From DASUTW01 sp035513995 (GTDB lineage Bacteria > Actinomycetota > UBA4738 > CALAEC01): 10,656 bases of DNA. Made by a program: the position numbers and the translations under genes. The DNA lies in assembly GCA_035513995.1 (NCBI GenBank), contig DATKBL010000051.1:1-10656 (forward strand). Reading direction: 5' to 3'. The notes beneath the pieces were generated by a model. That model was not told the DNA's origin and made no database searches. It saw only the letters and a list, made by a program, of their open reading frames with translations. This document shows positions 5,841 through 10,656 of this stretch, in pieces. How positions within the stretch are numbered: position 1 is the first letter of the stretch; the number at the start of each line of letters is the position of its first letter.

Positions 5841-6659
5841 TCAGGTGATCGGGGGAAGGGCGCGATCCAGCCCTCGCAGCATCGCCTCGAGAGGCGCCTC
5901 GAGCCCCGTCCACAGCCGGAACGACAGGGCGGCCTGCCGCAGCAGCATCCCCCGCCCGTCGTGGGCCGCGGCTCCCGCCGCCCGGGCGCTCCGGAGCAGA
6001 GGCGTCTCACGGTACACGAGGTCCACGACGATCTGCCCGGCCCGGGGGATGACCGGTACCCGCTCGTCGCGCCACCCGAGGGGGGTCGCGTTGAGGACGA
6101 GACGGGCCGCCTCCTGCTCGGCCGCTTCGGCGAAGGGGACGACGGTGGTCGGGCCCTCGAACAGACCGGCCACATCGGCACCGGCCCTCGCGTCCCGCGC
6201 GGCGACCACGAGGCGCCCCGCCCGCCCCGACAGGGCGACGGCGCACGCGCGCGCCGCTCCCCCGCCGCCGAGCACGAGAGCCGTCATCCCCGAGAGATCC
6301 ACCGAGGCGTCGTCCTCCAGGAAGAGCCGCAGCCCCTCGGCGTCGGTGTCGTAGCCGATCATCGAGCCATCCTCGACCACCAGGGTGTTGACGGAGCCGG
6401 CGACCCGCGCGGAGGCGTCGAGACGGTCGCACAGGCCGGCGATCGCCGTCTTGTGAGGTGCGGTCACATTGGCCCCGCGAGCGCCCAGGGCCCGCAGCCC
6501 CTCCACGGCTCCCGCCGCCCGCCCCGGCGGCACGGGGAGCCGGAGGTACGTCGCCGGGATCCCGAGAGCCTCGAACGCCGCCGCGTGGATCGCCGGGGAG
6601 GCGCTGTGCCCGACCGGCCAACCCAGCACGCCGTAGACGGAGGGGCCGGTCCCGCTCAC
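5841..6659 (-). CDS. aroE: Shikimate dehydrogenase (NADP+)
   Basis: 272 residues, normal length. It reduces 3-dehydroshikimate to shikimate with NADPH in the aromatic amino-acid pathway, in the cytoplasm. The shikimate-binding loop GWPVGHSASPAIH (13–25), GANVTAPHK with the catalytic lysine K70, GSVNTL (88–93), and GYDTDAEG (102–109) with the catalytic aspartate D106 are visible. So are the glycine-rich NADP loop GGGGAARA (131–138), NATPLGW, and a late GMLLRQAALSF with the conserved glutamine. The usual Asn of the NTD motif is Asp here (DTD). The start is GTG 6659, which overlaps the mltG stop by 4 nt (GTGA); the ribosome site is weak, so translation probably depends on coupling. In the Actinobacteria I have in mind aroC follows; here pilus genes follow instead. 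A quinate dehydrogenase paralogue is a less likely alternative. Confidence 0.94.
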   Translation of the reverse strand: MSGTGPSVYGVLGWPVGHSASPAIHAAAFEALGIPATYLRLPVPPGRAAGAVEGLRALGARGANVTAPHKTAIAGLCDRLDASARVAGSVNTLVVEDGSMIGYDTDAEGLRLFLEDDASVDLSGMTALVLGGGGAARACAVALSGRAGRLVVAARDARAGADVAGLFEGPTTVVPFAEAAEQEAARLVLNATPLGWRDERVPVIPRAGQIVVDLVYRETPLLRSARAAGAAAHDGRGMLLRQAALSFRLWTGLEAPLEAMLRGLDRALPPIT

Positions 6660-7702
6660 CCCAGGCCGGCCTGCTCCCGGTACTCGAGGAACTCGTCGTA
6701 GGTCTCCGCGAACGCGTGCTCGCCCGTCTCCGGGTCGATCAGGACGTAGTAGAGCCAGTCGCCGTTCGCGGGGTTCATCGCGGCCTCGATCGAGGCGAGA
6801 CCCGGGCTCGCGATCGGGCCGGGGGGCAGACCGACGAAGAGGTAGGTGTTGTAGGGGCTCTCGTACTCGAGATCGTCGAAGGTCAATCGCTCCTTGTGCT
6901 CGGGGAGCCCGTACTGGACCGTGGCGTCGATCTCGAGGGCCATCCCCAGCTCGAGACGGTTGTGGATCACCGCGGAGACCTTACGTCGGTCCTTGGCCAC
7001 CCGGGCCTCGCGCTCGATCAGGGAGGCGAGGACCACCACCTCGTACGGCTCGAGCGCGAGGTCCTCCGCCCGGGCCCAGTCGACCCCCTCCACCTCGTTC
7101 TCGAACTGCTGCAGCATCCGGGCCACCACCCGCCCGGCGCGGACGCCATCGGGGAAGTCGTAGGTCTTGGGGAACAGGAACCCCTCCACCGACTCGGTCC
7201 CCTCCGGGAGGTACGGCTCGATCGCCCACTCCCCGCTCTCGGCGGCGCGGAGGAATGCTCCGCGCCTCACCCCGAGCCCCTCGGACACGACCTCGGCCAC
7301 CTGCTCGACCCGCAGGCCCTCGGGCACGGTCACCGAGAGCGGCAGCGCCTCCGGGGGCGGCCCCGCCCGGAGCACCTCGAGCGCCTCCGAGAGGCGCATG
7401 TTCGTCCGCATCTCGTAGCTCCCGGCCTTCAGCTCTCCCCCGATCCCTCGAAGGCGGACGGTGAGCCCGAACATCAGCGCAGAGCGGATCACGCCGGCCT
7501 CCTGGAGGGTGTCCCCCATCTGGGAGACGGTGGCGCCCTGGGGGATGTCCACCGTCACTGGCCGCGACGGTCCCGCGGAGCCGGTGGCCCAGACGTAGAA
7601 GCCGAAGGCGCCGGCCAGCAGGAGGGCCAGGACCAGCAAGAGGACGACGAGAACCCTCAGGGCGCGGCTTCTGGTGCGCGTGGCCCCGGGGGGATCAAGC
7701 AT
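6656..7702 (-). CDS. mltG: Endolytic murein transglycosylase MltG (YceG family)
   Basis: 348 residues. It cleaves nascent peptidoglycan strands at the outer face of the membrane and so sets glycan chain length. An Arg-rich start is followed by one membrane anchor (about 15–38), then a LysM-like segment (about 48–115) and the catalytic YceG domain. Key elements: EGFLFPKTYDFP (173–184), ASLIEREA (226–233) with the presumed catalytic glutamate E230, IHNRL (246–250), DATVQYG (259–265), and SPYNTYLFVGLPPGPIASPG near the C-terminus. ATG 7702 is the only plausible start after the in-frame ruvX stop 30 nt upstream; its ribosome site is poor. It overlaps aroE by 4 nt. The short cytoplasmic N-terminus contrasts with the long extensions I recall in mycobacterial homologues. 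Confidence 0.95.
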   Translation of the reverse strand: MLDPPGATRTRSRALRVLVVLLLVLALLLAGAFGFYVWATGSAGPSRPVTVDIPQGATVSQMGDTLQEAGVIRSALMFGLTVRLRGIGGELKAGSYEMRTNMRLSEALEVLRAGPPPEALPLSVTVPEGLRVEQVAEVVSEGLGVRRGAFLRAAESGEWAIEPYLPEGTESVEGFLFPKTYDFPDGVRAGRVVARMLQQFENEVEGVDWARAEDLALEPYEVVVLASLIEREARVAKDRRKVSAVIHNRLELGMALEIDATVQYGLPEHKERLTFDDLEYESPYNTYLFVGLPPGPIASPGLASIEAAMNPANGDWLYYVLIDPETGEHAFAETYDEFLEYREQAGLG

Positions 7703-7732
7703 CCACGCAGGATACCAGGGGCCGCGAGAGGA

Positions 7733-8152
7733 TCATCCGCTCGTCCGGTCCAGGTAGCCGCGCAGGATGATGCTGGCGGCCGCCTGGTCCACCGACCGCC
7801 GGCGCGCCCGGCCGTCGGCGCCGGCGGCGGTGAGCCCCCGTTCGGCCTCAACGGTGCTGAGCCGCTCGTCCTGGAGGTGGACGGGGACCTCCAGGATCGC
7901 CCGGAGGCCGTCGGCGAGCTCCTCGGCGTGGCGCGCCGCCGGCCCTCGCTCCCCCGACAGCGAGAGCGGGAGGCCCACGACCACCTCCGCCACCTCGTAG
8001 CGCTCGACGAGCTCCGCCACGGCCCGGAGGTCCTGGATCCCTCCCGCGACGCGGATCGTCCCCGCCGGGAGGGCCACGGTGCGGTCGGGGTCGGACACGG
8101 CCACGCCGATGCGCGCCTTGCCCACGTCGAGGCCGAGCACCCTCCCCGGCAC
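7733..8152 (-). CDS. ruvX: RuvX/YqgF, RNase H-fold nuclease (putative pre-16S rRNA or Holliday junction nuclease)
   Basis: 139 residues, the family length. It has an RNase H-like fold; members are implicated in 16S rRNA 5'-end maturation and, in some studies, Holliday junction resolution. Visible motifs: LGLDVGKARIGVAVSD (6–21) with D9, VVVGLPLSLSGERG (57–70), DERLST (95–100) with acidic D95/E96, and SVDQAAASIIL (120–130) with D122. These acidic residues form the expected metal site. The start is GTG 8152, 4 nt after the alaS stop. A GGGGG run 8 nt upstream, inside alaS, is the likely ribosome site. mltG follows after 30 nt. The neighbouring alaS and mltG support the assignment. Confidence 0.94.
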   Translation of the reverse strand: MPGRVLGLDVGKARIGVAVSDPDRTVALPAGTIRVAGGIQDLRAVAELVERYEVAEVVVGLPLSLSGERGPAARHAEELADGLRAILEVPVHLQDERLSTVEAERGLTAAGADGRARRRSVDQAAASIILRGYLDRTSG

Positions 8153-8156
8153 GGTC

Positions 8157-10656
8157 TCAGCCCCCGAGGAGGGCCAGCAGGCGGGCGGGCACGCCGCGGA
8201 GCGCCTCGTCCAGGGCGCCCGGGGTCCCCCCGCCCGCGAACGCGAGATGGTCCTTGCCGCCCGCGCCGCCTCCGACGGCGCGGGCGGCCTCCTCGAGCAG
8301 ACCCGGGGCCGTCACCCCTCGGTCGAGGAGCTCGGGGGTGACCGCCGCCACCAGCGTGGCCTTCTTCCCGTCGGCCGTGCCCAGGACCGCGGCCCCCGGG
8401 CCCCCCTGAAGCCGGTCGCGCAGCTTCAGCGCCATCTCCCGAAGCACCCCGGGGTCCTCGTCCACGTGCGCAACCACCAGGGAGACCCCACCCACGTCGG
8501 CCTTCCCCTCGAGGAGGGTGTCCACGATCTCGCCCTGCTCCTGCTGGCGGAGCGTCCCGAGCTGGCTCTCCAGCTCCTTGATGTGCGCCACCGCGCGGCG
8601 CGCCCGCTCCAAGGCCTGCCGAGGGTCCTGGGCCCCCAGGATCGCCGTCAGCTCCTCGAGGAGGCGACGGTCGGCGTGCACGTGAGCCAGGGCGTCGGGG
8701 CCGACCAGCGCCTCCACCCGGCGGAGCCCCGAGCCGATGCTGCCCTCCGAGCCCAGCACCATCAGGGCGACCTCGCCCGTGTGGGCCACGTGCGTGCCTC
8801 CGCAGAGCTCGACCGAGTAGTCGCCGACCTCCACCACCCGGACCATGTCCCCGTACTTCTCGCCGAACAGAGCGATCGCCCCCTGGGAGCGTGCGTACTC
8901 GAAGGTGGTCTCGTAGGCCCGGACCGAGGAGTCCTCGCCCAGCCTCGCGTTGGCCGCGGCCTCGACCTCCTCGAGCAGGTCGGGCGAGAGACCCTCGAAG
9001 TGCGTGAAGTCGAAGCGGAGGCGACCCGGCGCGACGAGCGACCCGGCCTGACGGGCGTGCTCGCCGAGGAGGTGTCGGAGCGTCCAGTGGAGGACGTGCG
9101 TTCCCGTGTGCGAGCGCGCGGTTGCCTCGCGCCTGGGGACGTCGATCTCGGCGTGCGCCTCCTGCCCGGCGCGGACCTCGCCCTGTGCCACCGTCCCGCG
9201 GTGCACGACGATCTCGCCGGGCCCGAGGATCGTGTCGGCCACGGCGATCACCCCGGTGTCGGTCCGGATCGACCCCGCGTCGCCGACCTGCCCTCCTCCC
9301 TCCGCGAAGAACGGGGTGCGGTCGAGGACCATCTCGACCTCGTCGCCCTCGCCGGCGGCCTCCACCCCTTCGCCCTCCCGGACGAGGCCCACGACCGTGC
9401 CCTCGGCCGAGGCGTCGGCGTACCCCACGAACTCGGTGGGCCCCGCCGCGCGCGCCACCTCGACCAGCGCGCGCTCGTCGGCTCCGCCCTTCACGGAGTC
9501 GCGCGCCCGCGAACGCTGCTCATCCATCAATCGCTCGAAGGTCGCCTGGTCGACCTCGAGCCCGTGCTCGCGGGCCAGCTCCTGGGTGAGCTCGATCGGG
9601 AAGCCGTAGGTATCGTGGTACAGGAACGCCGCCTCGCCCGGGAACGAGCGCTCCCCCGTCTGCCGCACGCGACCGGCCTCGCGCTCGAACAGCTCCATCC
9701 CCTGGGCCAGGGTGCGCGCGAAGTGCTCCTCCTCCGACGTCGCGACCTGGAGCACGAAGGCGCGCCTCTCCACGAGCTCCGGGTACACCTCGCCGAGGAG
9801 CTCCACGGTCCGCTCCACGAGAGGGGGGAGGACGTCGCCCTGCACCCCGAGCCGCCGCGCGTGCGAGACGACCCGCCGAAGCATGCGGCGGAGCACGTAG
9901 CCCCGCCCCTCGTTCGAGGGCACCACGCCGTCGGCGATCAGGAAGGTGGTGGCCCGGCCGTGCTCCGCGAGGATCCGAAGCGAGACATCGTCGCCCTCGT
10001 CGGCCCCGTAGCGGCGGTCGGTGAGCCGCTCGGCCTCCTCCAGCAGCGGCCGCATCAGGTCGGTCTCGAAGGCCGACCCCGCGCCCTGGAGCACGACCGC
10101 CATACGCTCCAGGCCCATCCCCGTGTCGATGCTTCTTCGGGGGAGGTCGCCGGCGACCTCGATGGCCGCGTCGCACTCGTTCTGCATGAAGACGAGGTTC
10201 CAGATCTCGAGGTAGCGGTCCTCGTCGACCTCGGGCCCGCCCTCTTCGCCGTGCTCGGGGCCGCGGTCCACGAAAATCTCCGAGCACGGGCCGCAAGGAC
10301 CGGCCACCCCCATCGACCAGAAGTTGTCGGCCTTTCCCCTGCGGACGACGCGGTCGGCCGGCAGGTACGCCTTCCAGATCTCCTCGGCCTCGTCGTCGGT
10401 CTCGAACACGGTGGCCCACAGGCGATCCGGATCGAGCCCGAACCCCTCGGTGACCAGGTCCCAGGCGTAGCGGACGGCCTCCTCCTTGAAGTAGTCGCCG
10501 AACGAGAAGTTGCCCAGCATCTCGAAGAACGTGAGGTGGCGGTCGGTGTGCCCCACGAGGTCGATGTCGGTGGTCCGGAACGACTTCTGCGCGCTGGCCG
10601 CCCGCGGGTACGGGGGATTCTGCTCCCCGAGGAAGTAGGGCTTGAACTGGACCATC
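8157..10656 (-). CDS. alaS: Alanyl-tRNA synthetase (N-terminus beyond right edge)
   Basis: 832 residues plus the last base of one more codon are present; the reading frame continues off the right edge. The first visible Met is internal (the family has …GMVQFKPYF…), so about 40 residues are missing. It charges tRNA-Ala with alanine. Counting from that Met: class II motif 2 around RHLTFFEMLGNFSFGDYFK (39–57), motif 3 DTGMGLERMAVVLQG (177–191), the editing domain with HTGTH (516–520) and CGGTH (618–622) that form the zinc site clearing mischarged Ser/Gly, EGSIGSGLRRVEAL (637–650), then a coiled coil and the C-Ala/DHHA1 domain. The C-Ala glycine loop reads VGGGAGGKDHLAFAGGG (794–810), slightly different from the usual form with Gln near its end. 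It ends 4 nt before the ruvX start and probably heads the operon. Confidence 0.97.
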   Translation of the reverse strand, partial: MVQFKPYFLGEQNPPYPRAASAQKSFRTTDIDLVGHTDRHLTFFEMLGNFSFGDYFKEEAVRYAWDLVTEGFGLDPDRLWATVFETDDEAEEIWKAYLPADRVVRRGKADNFWSMGVAGPCGPCSEIFVDRGPEHGEEGGPEVDEDRYLEIWNLVFMQNECDAAIEVAGDLPRRSIDTGMGLERMAVVLQGAGSAFETDLMRPLLEEAERLTDRRYGADEGDDVSLRILAEHGRATTFLIADGVVPSNEGRGYVLRRMLRRVVSHARRLGVQGDVLPPLVERTVELLGEVYPELVERRAFVLQVATSEEEHFARTLAQGMELFEREAGRVRQTGERSFPGEAAFLYHDTYGFPIELTQELAREHGLEVDQATFERLMDEQRSRARDSVKGGADERALVEVARAAGPTEFVGYADASAEGTVVGLVREGEGVEAAGEGDEVEMVLDRTPFFAEGGGQVGDAGSIRTDTGVIAVADTILGPGEIVVHRGTVAQGEVRAGQEAHAEIDVPRREATARSHTGTHVLHWTLRHLLGEHARQAGSLVAPGRLRFDFTHFEGLSPDLLEEVEAAANARLGEDSSVRAYETTFEYARSQGAIALFGEKYGDMVRVVEVGDYSVELCGGTHVAHTGEVALMVLGSEGSIGSGLRRVEALVGPDALAHVHADRRLLEELTAILGAQDPRQALERARRAVAHIKELESQLGTLRQQEQGEIVDTLLEGKADVGGVSLVVAHVDEDPGVLREMALKLRDRLQGGPGAAVLGTADGKKATLVAAVTPELLDRGVTAPGLLEEAARAVGGGAGGKDHLAFAGGGTPGALDEALRGVPARLLALLGG

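Noticed and set aside
5785..5913. 43-residue N-terminal extension of the Roadblock-like protein overlapping aroE
   Set aside because: No ribosome site precedes it, it overlaps the well-defined end of aroE, and its composition is unlike the domain that follows. ATG 5784 has a good GAAGGAAG upstream.
4204..6354. 716-codon open frame on the plus strand opposite aroE, the Roadblock-like gene and pilB
   Set aside because: It is antisense to three well-supported genes, is full of Arg, Gly, Leu and Asp runs mirrored from GC-rich codons, and shows no recognisable domain. Long antisense frames are expected at this base composition.
6458..8341. 627-codon open frame on the plus strand opposite aroE, mltG and ruvX
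   Set aside because: It is antisense to genes with clear catalytic motifs; its translation is low-complexity Arg/His/Asp/Pro-rich with no domain pattern.
9520..10419. 299-codon open frame on the minus strand inside alaS
   Set aside because: It overlaps alaS in another frame, is Arg/Gly-rich, and lacks family features; alaS has complete class II and editing motifs there.
1..10656. tRNA, rRNA, CRISPR array, insertion sequence or attachment site
   Set aside because: No cloverleaf-like segment, regularly spaced repeat, transposase motif or terminal inverted repeat was seen; almost all of the window is accounted for by ordinary genes.

Overview
This GC-rich window (well above 60% G+C by eye) carries ten protein genes, all on the minus strand, so transcription runs from the right edge to the left. 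The gene order alaS–ruvX–mltG–aroE is one I associate with Actinobacteria (Actinomycetota). A type IV pilus (T4P) locus follows it directly. Together these suggest a deep-branching, non-model actinobacterium or a similar high-GC monoderm. This placement rests on gene order and base composition only; no rRNA or phylogenetic marker was compared.

Right part (about 5.8–10.7 kb), housekeeping genes. In transcription order these are alaS (alanyl-tRNA synthetase, 5' end outside the window), ruvX/yqgF (RNase H-fold nuclease), mltG (endolytic murein transglycosylase) and aroE (shikimate dehydrogenase). The genes are packed tightly: a 4-nt gap, a 30-nt gap, then a 4-nt overlap.

Middle part (about 0.8–5.8 kb), the pilus machine. 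Next comes a 297-residue protein of unknown function. It has a Roadblock/LC7-like N-terminal domain, a long acidic Pro/Glu tail with short DNA repeats, and a short C-terminal helix. After it come pilB (extension ATPase), pilT (retraction ATPase) and pilC (inner-membrane platform). pilB and pilT overlap by 4 nt and pilT and pilC are 3 nt apart, so they are probably one translationally coupled unit. A very strong intrinsic terminator follows pilC.

Left part (1–0.8 kb), the pilins. pilA (major-type pilin with a class III prepilin leader) has its own excellent Shine-Dalgarno sequence and its own terminator. It is followed by the start of a second, PilV-like prepilin gene cut by the left edge. The two 131-nt intergenic regions share one layout: stop, hairpin, a candidate TNAN-N16-nCCGATnn promoter-like element (WhiG/FliA/SigD-like), 42–43 nt, start. 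This suggests the pilins are transcribed separately from the machine, perhaps by an alternative sigma factor.

As a whole, the window encodes most of a retractable T4P core: subunit, platform, and extension and retraction motors. A possible Roadblock-type regulator sits between the housekeeping genes and the motors. Prepilin peptidase (PilD) and PilM/N/O are not in the window. No RNA genes, mobile elements or CRISPR arrays were seen.
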